A stretch of 64,000 bases of DNA from a virus. Positions 1 to 8,415 of the stretch are shown here, one piece after another (within the stretch, counting starts at the first letter, position 1; the number at the start of each line of letters is the position of its first letter). Below the pieces are notes generated by a model. It saw only the letters and a program-made list of their open reading frames with translations, was not told the origin of the DNA and ran no database searches. The stretch spans positions 124,001 to 188,000 of the IMG/VR virus record IMGVR_UViG_3300020477_001008. One strand, given 5' to 3'. Both the position numbers and the translations under genes were made by a program.

Positions 1-1
1 G

Positions 2-166
2 TTTACAACTAATAATATAGGTGATAAAATTGGTATGAAATGGGGCGATCCTAAATTAGCAATAGGTTGGTTACCTGTTGGAAGAATGATAACAAATATT
101 GATTACCAAGAATTAATAGGTATTAATGAAATTAAAAAAGTTGACTATTTAGAAAAAACAAGTTAG
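2..166 (+). CDS. C-terminal end of a truncated protein, possibly RmlC-like epimerase
   Basis: The window opens inside this gene; 54 codons remain before TAG. The visible part reads as a compact C-terminal segment with a W-G-D-P-x-L-A-I-x-W stretch. That weakly recalls the end of dTDP-4-dehydrorhamnose 3,5-epimerase-type cupins, which have a D-P-x-x-x-I-x-W motif near the C-terminus. The rest lies outside the window, so the family call is tentative. The dNMP kinase starts 8 nt downstream on the same strand, suggesting co-transcription. Confidence 0.45.
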   Translation, partial: FTTNNIGDKIGMKWGDPKLAIGWLPVGRMITNIDYQELIGINEIKKVDYLEKTS

Positions 167-174
167 TATATATT

Positions 175-804
175 ATGATAGTTGGATTAGTAGGTTTTAT
201 AGGTTCAGGAAAAGATTCAGTAGCAAAACATTTTGAAGAAAGTGGTTTTACAAGAGATTCTTTTGCGGCGCCATTAAAAGATGCTGTATCAAGTATATTC
301 AATTGGCCACGTGATATGTTAGAAGGCGATACAGATAAGAGTAGAGCATTTCGAGAAATGAGAGATACGTGGTGGTCTAGCAAATTAGAAGATAAAGGCT
401 TTACACCAAGATGGGCTTTACAATACATTGGTACAGAAATATTAAGAGATCAATTTAATCATAATATTTGGCTTCATAGTTTAGAAAATAGATATATGGC
501 TAAAGGTAGAAAACAAACTATTGTTAGTGATTGTAGATTTAAAAATGAAGTTGGATTAATTAAAACTTTAGGTGGATATGTAGTTAGAGTTAAAAGAGGG
601 CCAGATCCACATTGGTACGAAATGGCTAAAGAAGCCGCTTCAGGCGATAAATTTGCACAACATAGTTTATATGAAATGGGCGTACATCAAAGTGAATGGG
701 ACTGGGTTAATACTAGAGTAGATTTTGTAGTTGAAAATTCAGGATCATTAGATGATCTATCAAAAGGTGTTCAGAACATTGTCGCTCAAATTAATAAAAA
801 TTAA
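175..804 (+). CDS. 1: Deoxynucleoside monophosphate kinase (T4 gp1-like)
   Basis: This 209-residue protein matches the T4 gp1 family, which phosphorylates dNMPs to dNDPs for phage DNA synthesis in the cytoplasm. The P-loop G-F-I-G-S-G-K-D lies at residues 7-14. The middle carries the family's W-A-L-Q-Y-I-G-T-E-x-x-R-D segment, followed by a V-S-D-C-R-F-x-N-E motif typical of the substrate-binding part. Length fits the family (T4 gp1 is about 240 residues). It would feed NrdA/NrdB, ThyX and the replisome encoded elsewhere in the window. Confidence 0.88.
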   Translation: MIVGLVGFIGSGKDSVAKHFEESGFTRDSFAAPLKDAVSSIFNWPRDMLEGDTDKSRAFREMRDTWWSSKLEDKGFTPRWALQYIGTEILRDQFNHNIWLHSLENRYMAKGRKQTIVSDCRFKNEVGLIKTLGGYVVRVKRGPDPHWYEMAKEAASGDKFAQHSLYEMGVHQSEWDWVNTRVDFVVENSGSLDDLSKGVQNIVAQINKN

Positions 805-1095
805 TTAAAACGACAAATGCTCATCAGTTTCTAATAGTGGTAAACTTGTTGAAGCAACAGGTTCTATATCTAAAGCATCATATTCTGCTCTAGTAATATT
901 CCATTCTTCTGTTATAACTAAATCACTACCAACAATTTCAGATTTAAAATTTATTCTTCCATTTTCAGTAGCCCAAGTTTGATAGTCTTTACCATACTTG
1001 TTCTCGTAGTACTGTGAACCAGTACCATTTTCTTGTCTGCCTGCTACTAAATCTATTGCACCGGCAGAACCGTCAGTTTTCCAAGAAATTTTCAT
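805..1095 (-). CDS. Hypothetical protein, paralogue A of a tandem pair
   Basis: A 96-residue protein of unknown function on the minus strand, with a good Shine-Dalgarno (AAGGAAG) before its ATG. It shares M-x-I-S-W-K-T-D-G-S at the start, G-S-D-L-V-I-T-E-E-W-x-I-x-R-A-E-Y-D-A-L in the middle and D-H-L-S-F-like residues at the end with the gene just upstream. The two are clearly duplicates. The protein is small, soluble and acidic, with no signal peptide or membrane segment. A minus-strand late promoter upstream of the pair suggests late expression. Confidence 0.75.
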   Translation of the reverse strand: MKISWKTDGSAGAIDLVAGRQENGTGSQYYENKYGKDYQTWATENGRINFKSEIVGSDLVITEEWNITRAEYDALDIEPVASTSLPLLETDEHLSF

Positions 1096-1124
1096 TGTTA
1101 CTTCCTTACTTTAAAAATTTAAAA

Positions 1125-1397
1125 TTACGCAAAAGATAAATGATCGCTAGTTTCAACAACTGGTAATGCACTACCATCAGCTGAATGATCAATACCTAAT
1201 GCATCATATTCTGCTCTTGAGATGGACCATTCTTCAGTAATAACGATGTCACTACCAACTTCTTCCCATCTGTAATCTGTTCTTCCGTTAGCATCGGCCC
1301 AAGATCTGTAACTAGTATGCTTATCACCGTTTTCTAACCAATTTTTTACTGTGTCAACTGCGCCTGTTGAACCATCAGTTTTCCAAGATATCATCAT
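1125..1397 (-). CDS. Hypothetical protein, paralogue B of a tandem pair
   Basis: A 90-residue paralogue of the neighbouring minus-strand gene, sharing the S-W-K-T-D-G-S N-terminus and the V-I-T-E-E-W-x-I-S-R-A-E-Y-D-A-L core. The start has two consecutive ATG codons preceded by AAGGAG about 10 nt upstream, and a late-type TATAAATA lies about 40 nt upstream on the minus strand. Function unknown. The conserved Trp-rich core and late promoter make a virion-associated or late accessory role possible, but nothing in the sequence proves it. Confidence 0.75.
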   Translation of the reverse strand: MMISWKTDGSTGAVDTVKNWLENGDKHTSYRSWADANGRTDYRWEEVGSDIVITEEWSISRAEYDALGIDHSADGSALPVVETSDHLSFA

Positions 1398-1435
1398 AGT
1401 ATAATGCTCCTTTTTAATAATATATATTATGTTTG

Positions 1436-1443
1436 TATTTATA
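1436..1443 (-). promoter_or_regulatory. Late promoter octamer TATAAATA (minus strand)
   Basis: The plus strand reads TATTTATA, so the minus strand has a perfect T4 late octamer. It sits between the uL11 stop and the paralogue pair and would start transcription near 1430, giving a short leader with a Shine-Dalgarno. Confidence 0.6.
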
Positions 1444-1471
1444 CAGTAATATATAAAATTTAAGTGATTTA

Positions 1472-1897
1472 CTATAATTTAACGTCTATGCCCATAGAAC
1501 GTGCCTGTCCACTTACAATTTTAACAGCGGCTTCAAGATCGTGTGCATTTAAGTCTTCCATCTTTTCTTTAGCTATATCTTCTACTTGAGCTTTAGTTAA
1601 TGTTGCAATTCTTGATCTACCAGGAGTTCTAGAACCTTTTTTCAGCTTTAATTTTTCTCTAATTAAAAAAGATGTAGGTGGTTGTTTTGTAATAAATTTA
1701 AAACTTTTATCTTTAAAAACAGTGATAATGACAGGTATAACTTTACCCATTTTATCTTTAGTTTTATCATTAAATTGTTTACAAAAGTCCATTATGTTAA
1801 CACCTTTTTGACCTAGTGCTGGACCTACTGGTGGAGCTGGATTGGCCTTGCCTGCTTCTATCTGTAATTTTAGCATTCCTGCTATTTCTTTTGCCAT
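1472..1897 (-). CDS. rplK: Ribosomal protein uL11 (L11)
   Basis: This is a full-length 141-residue uL11. It starts M-A-K-E-I-A-G, has the N-terminal [15 protein letters not shown]-x-G-V-N-I-M-x-F-C signature, the K-Q-P-P-T-S-F linker region, and a C-terminal RNA-binding domain ending S-M-G-I-D-V. In bacteria uL11 binds the GTPase-associated rRNA and, with bL12, forms the stalk base contacted by IF2, EF-Tu, EF-G and release factors. I place the start at 1897 because AAAGGA lies 6 nt upstream and its promoter lies between this ATG and the farther upstream ATG at 1948. A phage gene for uL11 is unusual; bL12 is also present in this window. Confidence 0.93.
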   Translation of the reverse strand: MAKEIAGMLKLQIEAGKANPAPPVGPALGQKGVNIMDFCKQFNDKTKDKMGKVIPVIITVFKDKSFKFITKQPPTSFLIREKLKLKKGSRTPGRSRIATLTKAQVEDIAKEKMEDLNAHDLEAAVKIVSGQARSMGIDVKL

Positions 1898-1919
1898 ATA
1901 ATCCTTTGTTGCGACAAAG

Positions 1920-1948
1920 ATAATACGAAGTTTTTTAAGTAAAGTCAA
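1920..1948 (-). promoter_or_regulatory. Sigma70-like promoter of rplK
   Basis: On the minus strand TTGACT (1948-1943) and TATTAT (1925-1920) are separated by 17 nt. The predicted start near 1913 leaves a short leader carrying the Shine-Dalgarno of rplK. Confidence 0.65.
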
Positions 1949-1968
1949 ATGGTTTTTTAGCCAGTATT

Positions 1969-2355
1969 CTAAGGTTTATCAGGCATTAATCCGCCTTGCT
2001 TCCAACCTATTTCTTCTACTGCTTTTATACGACCACAGTTAGCACAAATAGTTTTTAAATTGTTCCAACTAGCATTTTTTAAATTACCATCTATATGATA
2101 AACATCCATTTGTGCAGGATGTTTAGATTTAAATGCACATTTTTCACATATAGACTTTTTTCTATAACCAGCTTTTTCCCAAGAGCTTTTAAAACCAGTC
2201 TTTAATCCTAGACCTTCTTTAATACATTGGTCACACTTACTACGATAGTAGATTTTACCTTTTCTTTTGTAGTTAAAGGCACTCGGCCTCTGTTTACATT
2301 TAGAGCATAAGGGTCTTACGTGCTTTATTTCACTGGTGTCGTTTATATCTTCCAT
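1969..2355 (-). CDS. HNH-type zinc-binding endonuclease-like protein
   Basis: A 128-residue protein with three Cys pairs, C17/C20, C41/C44 and C70/C73, then V-Y-H-I-D-G-N at residues 85-91, an N-N-L near 98-100 and C104/C107. This order matches small HNH proteins found in marine T4-like phages, where the His-Asn region binds metal for nicking DNA and the Cys pairs hold zinc. It may be a free-standing homing-type nuclease or a DNA-processing nuclease. On the minus strand TTAAATA lies 6 nt before the ATG, so it could be a leaderless late transcript. Confidence 0.75.
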   Translation of the reverse strand: MEDINDTSEIKHVRPLCSKCKQRPSAFNYKRKGKIYYRSKCDQCIKEGLGLKTGFKSSWEKAGYRKKSICEKCAFKSKHPAQMDVYHIDGNLKNASWNNLKTICANCGRIKAVEEIGWKQGGLMPDKP

Positions 2356-2413
2356 ATATTGTATTTAATACCTTTAAAGGCGATCTTGAATAGGGTACTT
2401 TTTGCAGAAATAC

Positions 2414-2421
2414 AATAAATA
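2414..2421 (+). promoter_or_regulatory. Candidate late promoter AATAAATA upstream of the sheath gene
   Basis: AATAAATA lies about 70 nt before the gp18 start. The gene itself has a strong AGGGAGG Shine-Dalgarno, so the message would have a normal leader, unlike the leaderless late genes in this window. Confidence 0.4.
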
Positions 2422-2489
2422 TAAGCATTAACATAGGACTAGTTTATATTATTAATATAACAGAATATAAGCAGGGAGGATAATAGATT

Positions 2490-5400
2490 ATGCCAACATT
2501 AGTATCACCAGGTGTATCAGTTTCAGTAACTGATGAATCAATGTATGCTCCAGCTGGCCAAGGTACAGTACCACTAGTAGTAGTTGCGACTGCAGAGAAT
2601 AAAACAGATCCAAGTACTAGTAATATAGCAATAGGTACAACTTCGGCAAATGCAGGAAAACCATACCTTGTAACATCACAAAGAGAACTGGTTACAACCT
2701 TTGGCGAACCTAAGTTTCAATCACTAGCTGGAGTACAGCTAAATGGTGATGAAAGAAACGAATACGGTTTGCTATCAACATATTCATATTTAGGTATCTC
2801 AAACAGAGCTTATGTAGTAAGAGCTAACGTGGATTTAGCAGAGCTAGAAGGAACATCAACAGCTCCTAAATTAGCCCCGGCAAATGGCACATATTGGTTA
2901 GATACTGCAGAGACAGATTGGGGTATATTTACAGCTAACACTACGTCAAGTGCGTGGGAAAAGCTAACACCAACAGTATTAACAGACACACCAGGAGCAG
3001 GTGGAAGTAGAGTAAACAATACAGCAGACAAAGATCCAGTAACAACATATGGTCAAGATAATGACTATGTTTTAGTTGCATCGGCATCTCCAGCCAAGTT
3101 ATGGCAGAAGATTTCAGGAACTTGGGAAGTTGTAGGTTCACCATCTTGGAAGTCAGCAACAAGTGCCAACACATATATACAGCCAGGCACAGGCACAGCG
3201 CCAACAGTAGCGGCATCAGGTGCATATAGAGACGTTTGGTTAAAATCAACACCAGGCGGACAAGGTGCTAATATAGCCGTTAAATCATACTCAACATCAA
3301 CAGCAAAATGGACTTCATTGTCAGCTAACTTGTATTCAAGAGACGACGCGGCAACAGCCACTGAAGGTTCATCATTAGCACAGAACGATGTTTATGTACA
3401 ATTTGACGACTTTGATGACGGTAATATTGCGGCACAGTTAGAAGCAACATTTACTTCTACAGCGGCAACTTTATCATCAGTAGCTTTTGGTAAAACATCA
3501 ATTGAACAATATAACACAGCGGCAAGTAAAACACCGGAAATTATGTACACTCTAAAAATTAGAGGTTCAGGAACAGAATCATCAATCACAGGTACAGCAA
3601 TGGCTTTAATTGGTGGAGTTCCAGGTGTAGATTTAGCGGCAACTAAAACAGCTATCAACTTTGAGCTTAACGGTTACGACTTTAACGTTACAGCGGCAGG
3701 TGGTGCAGGTTCACACGTTACGTTAGCAGAGATTGTTACATCAATTAATAACGGTCAAGCAAACACAGGTAACGTAGTAGCTTCAATTGATTATAGAAGT
3801 GCAACAGATCAAAGATTAAATTTAACAAGAGCAGGTGGTTACGAAATTTACTTACAAGACGGAACAGATGCAGGAACAGTAGTAGGTATTCAAACTGCTA
3901 ACCTAGGTTTTGTAGATAACACTTCAACAGGTTCAACAGCATTTAAACATTTTTCATTATGGTCAGATGCAACGTATGAAGCAAGTGATTCAACACCTAC
4001 AAGCTCACCGGTAGATGGAACATTATGGTACAAATCAACACAAGATGCAGATATCTATATTGCTGAAAACGATGGCGGAACAATGAAATGGAAAGCTTAC
4101 GTAAACAGTAAAGATGTTGCTCCAACAGGATCAACAGCATCAGGTGGTTTAAGAGACTTACAAATTGTTTCAGCAGAACCAACAAAACAATCAGATGGTA
4201 CAGCTTTAGCTAACGGCGATATTTGGATTGATTCAGATGAATTAGATTCATATCCAAAAATTTACAAATATAATTCAGGTACAAGTAAATGGGTATTGTT
4301 AGACAATACTGATCAAAGTACAGCAGACGGAGTTATTTTTGCAGACGCAGTTGGTAATCCGGGCGGTGCAGATCAAGATGCTCAAGGATGGGGATCAAAC
4401 TATACAGCTTTCCATTCAGACGCAACTGATCCAGCAACAGCACCAGCTGGTATCTTATTGTTTAATACAAGATTATCAGGTTACAATGTTAAGAAGTATA
4501 CAGTAAATTATACTTACAACAGTACAAACAACGGTAATGTATGGGTTTCAACATCTGGATTAAGAACAGATGGTAGTCCATATATGGGAAGAGCGGCACA
4601 AAGAAATACAGTAGTAACTTCAATGCAGTCAGCTCTTGCAAGTAACGAAGAAATTAGAGCAGAGTCAAGATTCTTTAATATTATAACGGCACCTGGATAT
4701 CCAGAAATGGTCGATGAGATGATTACTCTATCTACTGATAGAAAACAAACAGCTTTCGTACTTGCTGACACACCATTTAGATTAAAACCAAGCGGAACAA
4801 CAGTTCAAGCTTGGGCAACTAACTCGAACAATGCGGCTACAAACGGTGAAGATGGTTTAACATCAGCTTCTCCATATGCGGCAGTTTATTATCCATCAGG
4901 TTATTCAACTGACTTGGCAGGTAGTAACGTAGTAGTTCCACCATCGCATATTGCGTTAAGAACTCTTGCATTTAACGATCAAGTTGCTTATCCTTGGTTT
5001 GCTCCAGCAGGTTTCACTAGAGGTTTAGTAGGTAACTCAACTTCAGTTGGTTACGTTACTGGCGAAGGTGAATTCCAAGCTGTAACATTATCAGAAGGTC
5101 AAAGAGACACTATGTACGCAAACAAAGTTAATCCGATTGCGTTTATTCCAAACAGAGGATTAGTTGTATTTGGTCAAAAGACTTTAAGTTCAACTGCATC
5201 TGCAATGGATAGAATTAACGTAGCTAGATTGATTGTGTACTTAAGATATCATTTAGACTTAATTGCTAAACCGTTCTTGTTTGAACCAAATGATAGAATT
5301 ACTAGAGATCAAGTAACAGACACGTTTAACAGATTCTTAGAAGATCTAACATCGAAAAGAGCTTTGTTTGACTTCTTAGTAGTTTGTGACGAAACTAATA

Positions 5401-5525
5401 ACACTGGCACTAGAATTGATAAGAATGAATTATGGATTGATATTGCAATACAACCAGTAAAAGCAGTAGAATTCATTTACATTCCATTACGTATCAAAAA
5501 TACTGGTGAAAGTTTAACAAGTTAA
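2490..5525 (+). CDS. 18: Contractile tail sheath protein (T4 gp18-like), with large insertion
   Basis: The N-terminus (P-T-L-V-S-P-G-V-S-V-S-V-T-D) and the C-terminal third (T-R-D-Q-V-x-x-T-F-N-R-F-L-E-D-L, and final V-E-F-I-Y-I-P-L-R-I) are typical of contractile tail sheath subunits, which polymerise around the tail tube and contract at infection. At 1011 residues it is much longer than T4 gp18 (about 659). The extra length lies in the middle and contains four copies of a G-x-x-W-[LYI]-[DK]-S/T unit (near residues 132, 246, 509 and 575), each followed by a K-W-like motif. I infer these are surface-exposed domains. The gene lies directly before the tube gene. Confidence 0.93.
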   Translation: MPTLVSPGVSVSVTDESMYAPAGQGTVPLVVVATAENKTDPSTSNIAIGTTSANAGKPYLVTSQRELVTTFGEPKFQSLAGVQLNGDERNEYGLLSTYSYLGISNRAYVVRANVDLAELEGTSTAPKLAPANGTYWLDTAETDWGIFTANTTSSAWEKLTPTVLTDTPGAGGSRVNNTADKDPVTTYGQDNDYVLVASASPAKLWQKISGTWEVVGSPSWKSATSANTYIQPGTGTAPTVAASGAYRDVWLKSTPGGQGANIAVKSYSTSTAKWTSLSANLYSRDDAATATEGSSLAQNDVYVQFDDFDDGNIAAQLEATFTSTAATLSSVAFGKTSIEQYNTAASKTPEIMYTLKIRGSGTESSITGTAMALIGGVPGVDLAATKTAINFELNGYDFNVTAAGGAGSHVTLAEIVTSINNGQANTGNVVASIDYRSATDQRLNLTRAGGYEIYLQDGTDAGTVVGIQTANLGFVDNTSTGSTAFKHFSLWSDATYEASDSTPTSSPVDGTLWYKSTQDADIYIAENDGGTMKWKAYVNSKDVAPTGSTASGGLRDLQIVSAEPTKQSDGTALANGDIWIDSDELDSYPKIYKYNSGTSKWVLLDNTDQSTADGVIFADAVGNPGGADQDAQGWGSNYTAFHSDATDPATAPAGILLFNTRLSGYNVKKYTVNYTYNSTNNGNVWVSTSGLRTDGSPYMGRAAQRNTVVTSMQSALASNEEIRAESRFFNIITAPGYPEMVDEMITLSTDRKQTAFVLADTPFRLKPSGTTVQAWATNSNNAATNGEDGLTSASPYAAVYYPSGYSTDLAGSNVVVPPSHIALRTLAFNDQVAYPWFAPAGFTRGLVGNSTSVGYVTGEGEFQAVTLSEGQRDTMYANKVNPIAFIPNRGLVVFGQKTLSSTASAMDRINVARLIVYLRYHLDLIAKPFLFEPNDRITRDQVTDTFNRFLEDLTSKRALFDFLVVCDETNNTGTRIDKNELWIDIAIQPVKAVEFIYIPLRIKNTGESLTS

Positions 5526-5532
5526 TTTAACC

Positions 5533-5562
5533 TTAAAGGGGTAGTGAAAGCTATCCCTTTAA
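5533..5562 (+). terminator. Hairpin with downstream T-run after gp18
   Basis: Positions 5533-5544 pair with 5551-5562 as a 12-bp stem with one G-U pair and a 6-nt loop. A run of T follows near 5578. It may end or reduce sheath transcription before the tube gene. Confidence 0.6.
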
Positions 5563-5637
5563 ATTACCTTTAATAAATTTTTTGCCTAGGCATTAATTTA
5601 GTAAAGTTGTAAATATTAATATAAGGAGCATTTTAAA

Positions 5638-6234
5638 ATGGCAACACTTTCAAAATTTGGTGTACCGATAGACGGATCAACAGGACGTGGTGGTATCTTA
5701 CAACCTAAATTAAAATATAGATTTAGAGTTAGATTCACAGGTTTTGGATCTGTAGGACAATCTCCATTGCAACTTACACAACAAGTGATGAACATAACTA
5801 GACCTAAAGTTTCTCACGAGGAAGTACCTATTCACTCATATAACTCAATCGCTTATATGCAAGGTAAACATACTTGGGAAGCTATCAACATTACATTACG
5901 TGATGATATTAATAATAATATTTCAAAACTAGTTGGTGGACAAGTACAGAAACAAATGAACCACTTTGAACAAACTTCTGCAATATCAGGTTCAAGATAT
6001 AAATTTGGCACTAAGATTGAAATCTTAGATGGTACAAATAATACTGAACTAGAGCAGTGGGATTTAGAGGGTTGTTTCTTGCAAAACGTTGATTACTCAG
6101 ACGGTGACTACGCAGTATCAGAACCAGTTCAAGTTATCTTGACGCTGAAATATGATAATGCTATTCATACAGCACCAGGTGATACAATATTCCCATTCAG
6201 TTCGCTTTCGGCTTTTAGTGGCTCGGGAGTATAA
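5638..6234 (+). CDS. 19: Tail tube protein (T4 gp19-like)
   Basis: This 198-residue protein matches the T4 gp19 tail tube subunit. An N-terminal R-F-R-V-R-F strand is followed by the I-T-R-P-K-V-S-H-E-E-V-P-I-H-S-Y-N-S loop and the H-T-W-E-A-I-N-I-T-L-R-D-D strand typical of the tube fold. It would form the stacked hexameric rings inside the sheath through which DNA passes. AAGGAG precedes the ATG by about 10 nt. It follows the sheath gene, as in other T4-like phages. Confidence 0.9.
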   Translation: MATLSKFGVPIDGSTGRGGILQPKLKYRFRVRFTGFGSVGQSPLQLTQQVMNITRPKVSHEEVPIHSYNSIAYMQGKHTWEAINITLRDDINNNISKLVGGQVQKQMNHFEQTSAISGSRYKFGTKIEILDGTNNTELEQWDLEGCFLQNVDYSDGDYAVSEPVQVILTLKYDNAIHTAPGDTIFPFSSLSAFSGSGV

Positions 6235-6262
6235 TCCTTATTAATTTATTAAGGAGGCTGAA

Positions 6263-7486
6263 ATGGCAACAGAACAGGATATAGCACTACATCCAGCGAA
6301 TCGTGCCGCTCATCTCTATTTGAGCGGCACTAATAACGAGACTAGACGTGCTGATCAATTTTTTATCGTTTTTAACTTATATCCAATTGACGATGATTTC
6401 CTACAAGCAAAATATTCATATCTAAAAGAGTTTAGAGATAGATTACATTTTCTTTGTCATACAGCTGAAGGACCAAAATTTCAGATTCAGCAAGATGTAA
6501 TGAATCAATACAATAGGAAAAGAGTTATTAATAGAAAAGTTGATTATGATCCTGTTAGTATAAGAATGTATGATACAGTTGATGGATTAGCTTTAAAATT
6601 TGCAAAATTATTATACGAATTTGAATTCCAAAATGCTAGATTGTATTCATCTAGACAGCAAGGACCTTCTGTAACAACAGGTTCAAAATCAGATAATTTC
6701 CAAGAATCAGTTTTAACTAATGAAAATCAATTTAAAAAAACTCATAACTTTGGTATGATTGCTCAAAAAGGTCATCAACATAGATTACTTAAAAGTATAG
6801 ATTTATATCAACTTCAAGGCAAGTTATATAGCAAAGCAAGAATGGTACATCCTAGATTATCAAGAATGGATATGGATCAATTTGATTATGCTTCAAGTGC
6901 CATAACAAATGTTTCATTAGCATTCCAATATGAAAATTTAATGTTTGATGAAGTGGCTGTTAAAATGCAAGGCTTACCAGCTAACGTAAAAACTGCATTT
7001 ACTGAATCATCTGGAAAATATGAAGATTGGGTTAGATCTACAGCTACAGAAAATACTGACGCTCCAGCTGATGACGGAATTAATTCAGTTATTGTAGAAG
7101 ACGGTATTGCAGGAAGTTATAAAAATAATGAAGTTACAGCAGATGATGGATTTGCAACAGCTGATAATGTTCAAAGTTCAGATATGCAAAAATCAGTTAC
7201 AAGTAAGTTTTCACTTCCAACAAATAATATTTTAAATAAAGTTCACCAAGCTGTATATAGAACTACAGTAACAAATCAAAATACATCTTCTGAACTAAAG
7301 GCATTGAACGCCACTTTAAGTTCAGCACAGTTAACTGCTGAAAGAGATAAAATAATTGCTAATGGTCCTACTAGTAATACATTAGATGCCAAAGCGGCAC
7401 ATAAAGAAAATATTGCAATTTACGATCAAGCAATTGCAAATAAAAAAACTGACGAAGCAAATAATAAATCAGGAACTTGGACGTAA
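6263..7486 (+). CDS. Putative tail-tube-fold virion protein
   Basis: A 407-residue protein of uncertain identity. Its first 140 residues resemble the tube fold: F-F-I-V-F-N strand, Q-Y-N-R-K-R-V-I-N-R-K-V-D-Y-D-P-V-S-I-R-M-Y-D loop and strand, then a Y-E-F-E-F-Q end. Residues after about 260 are low-complexity Ala/Asn/Asp/Thr-rich sequence likely to be flexible. The position directly after gp19 with AAGGAGG before the ATG suggests a tail tube cap or baseplate-tube initiator (T4 gp54-like) or another tube-associated protein. The similarity is weak, so the role is inference. Confidence 0.6.
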   Translation: MATEQDIALHPANRAAHLYLSGTNNETRRADQFFIVFNLYPIDDDFLQAKYSYLKEFRDRLHFLCHTAEGPKFQIQQDVMNQYNRKRVINRKVDYDPVSIRMYDTVDGLALKFAKLLYEFEFQNARLYSSRQQGPSVTTGSKSDNFQESVLTNENQFKKTHNFGMIAQKGHQHRLLKSIDLYQLQGKLYSKARMVHPRLSRMDMDQFDYASSAITNVSLAFQYENLMFDEVAVKMQGLPANVKTAFTESSGKYEDWVRSTATENTDAPADDGINSVIVEDGIAGSYKNNEVTADDGFATADNVQSSDMQKSVTSKFSLPTNNILNKVHQAVYRTTVTNQNTSSELKALNATLSSAQLTAERDKIIANGPTSNTLDAKAAHKENIAIYDQAIANKKTDEANNKSGTWT

Positions 7487-7489
7487 GAT

Positions 7490-7930
7490 ATGGCAGTAGA
7501 TAGTACAAAAGCAGTTGAGAGTTTAGGAGCAATTAAAACCATTATAAAACAATTTGGTAAAATTACTTCTTCAATGGGAGGTGGAAACAACGTTGATATT
7601 TCTCAAACCGTTTTAGAAAACATTGGTGGCAGACCAGAATTTATTAATGGTCAACAATTTGAATTAATAAAAGGCATCTTTCAACAACATACTGATAATG
7701 AAAATTTAGCTACGGCTTATGCATTATTAACTACAGATGCTATGAAGAAATTTAATACAGAATACGAACAATTGTTTGAACAAATAAACAATGAAGATGG
7801 TAGTGTAAATTTAAGATTTAGTCAATTAGGCGTTGCATTACTTAATAATTATAGACCATCTACAAGTCAAATTGGTATAAAAGTTGCACAAAATACACAA
7901 CCTTACGTGGCACGTAATATTATCGTTTAA
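7490..7930 (+). CDS. Hypothetical virion-cluster protein
   Basis: A 146-residue soluble protein starting 3 nt after the preceding gene's stop, so it is translationally coupled. It has a mostly helical appearance with a Gly-rich G-G-G-N-N loop near residue 31. I recognise no family. Location between tube-like protein and head-completion gp4 suggests a structural or assembly role. Confidence 0.6.
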   Translation: MAVDSTKAVESLGAIKTIIKQFGKITSSMGGGNNVDISQTVLENIGGRPEFINGQQFELIKGIFQQHTDNENLATAYALLTTDAMKKFNTEYEQLFEQINNEDGSVNLRFSQLGVALLNNYRPSTSQIGIKVAQNTQPYVARNIIV

Positions 7931-7938
7931 TAACCCTG

Positions 7939-7946
7939 GTTAAATA
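7939..7946 (+). promoter_or_regulatory. Late-type octamer GTTAAATA, 5 nt before gp4 ATG
   Basis: GTTAAATA ends 5 nt before the ATG at 7952. T4 late promoters start about 6 nt after the octamer, so transcription would begin at the start codon. Confidence 0.5.
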
Positions 7947-7951
7947 ACTGT

Positions 7952-8380
7952 ATGGCACAGTTTCATAGAGGCACATTTAAACCTAAAAATCCATCGAAGT
8001 ATGCTGGAAAGCGACTTCCAATATATAGGTCTGGTTGGGAATTAACATTTATGCGAATGTGTGATAACCATCCTGCTGTTTTAAGTTGGGCAAGTGAACC
8101 AGTAAGAATACCATATCGTAATCCTTTCACTGGAAAATATACAATGTATGTTCCAGATTTTATAATGGTATATCAAAACAAAAGTGGAAAGAAAATTGGT
8201 GAGCTTGTTGAAATAAAACCAAAAGCACAAACACTAGTTGAACAAGCTAAAACAAGAAATGATAAAATGAAAATCCTATTAAACAGAGAAAAGTGGAAAG
8301 CGGCTGGAGAATGGGCAAAAAGAAAAGGATTAAGATTTAGAATTATAAATGAAGATTCAATTTATTCAATTAAAAAATAA
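7952..8380 (+). CDS. 4: Head completion nuclease-fold protein (T4 gp4-like)
   Basis: A 142-residue protein matching T4 gp4 (also called gp50), needed to finish the DNA-filled head before tail joining. The sequence shows the PD-(D/E)xK nuclease layout: S-G-W-E-L-T-F near residue 30 with the first acidic residue, Y-V-P-D-F in the middle, and V-E-I-K-P-K supplying the E-x-K. The N-terminal F-H-R-G-T-F-K-P-K-N-P and R-I-I-N-E-D near the end are also family-like. No Shine-Dalgarno is visible; the start lies 5 nt after a late octamer. Confidence 0.87.
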   Translation: MAQFHRGTFKPKNPSKYAGKRLPIYRSGWELTFMRMCDNHPAVLSWASEPVRIPYRNPFTGKYTMYVPDFIMVYQNKSGKKIGELVEIKPKAQTLVEQAKTRNDKMKILLNREKWKAAGEWAKRKGLRFRIINEDSIYSIKK

Positions 8381-8381
8381 C

Positions 8382-8410
8382 TTGTTATTGTGGATAAATT
8401 GTGTTATGAT
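8382..8410 (+). promoter_or_regulatory. Sigma70-like promoter abutting the gp16 start
   Basis: TTGTTA (8382-8387) and TATGAT (8405-8410) are 17 nt apart, and the ATG at 8416 follows the -10 box by only 5 nt. A transcript from here would be leaderless. Confidence 0.5.
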
Positions 8411-8415
8411 ATGAT

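Noticed and set aside
1898-1948. Longer N-terminus for uL11 from ATG at 1948
   Set aside because: It adds 17 residues not found in the family, has no ribosome-binding site, and lies upstream of the likely -10 box (1920-1925).
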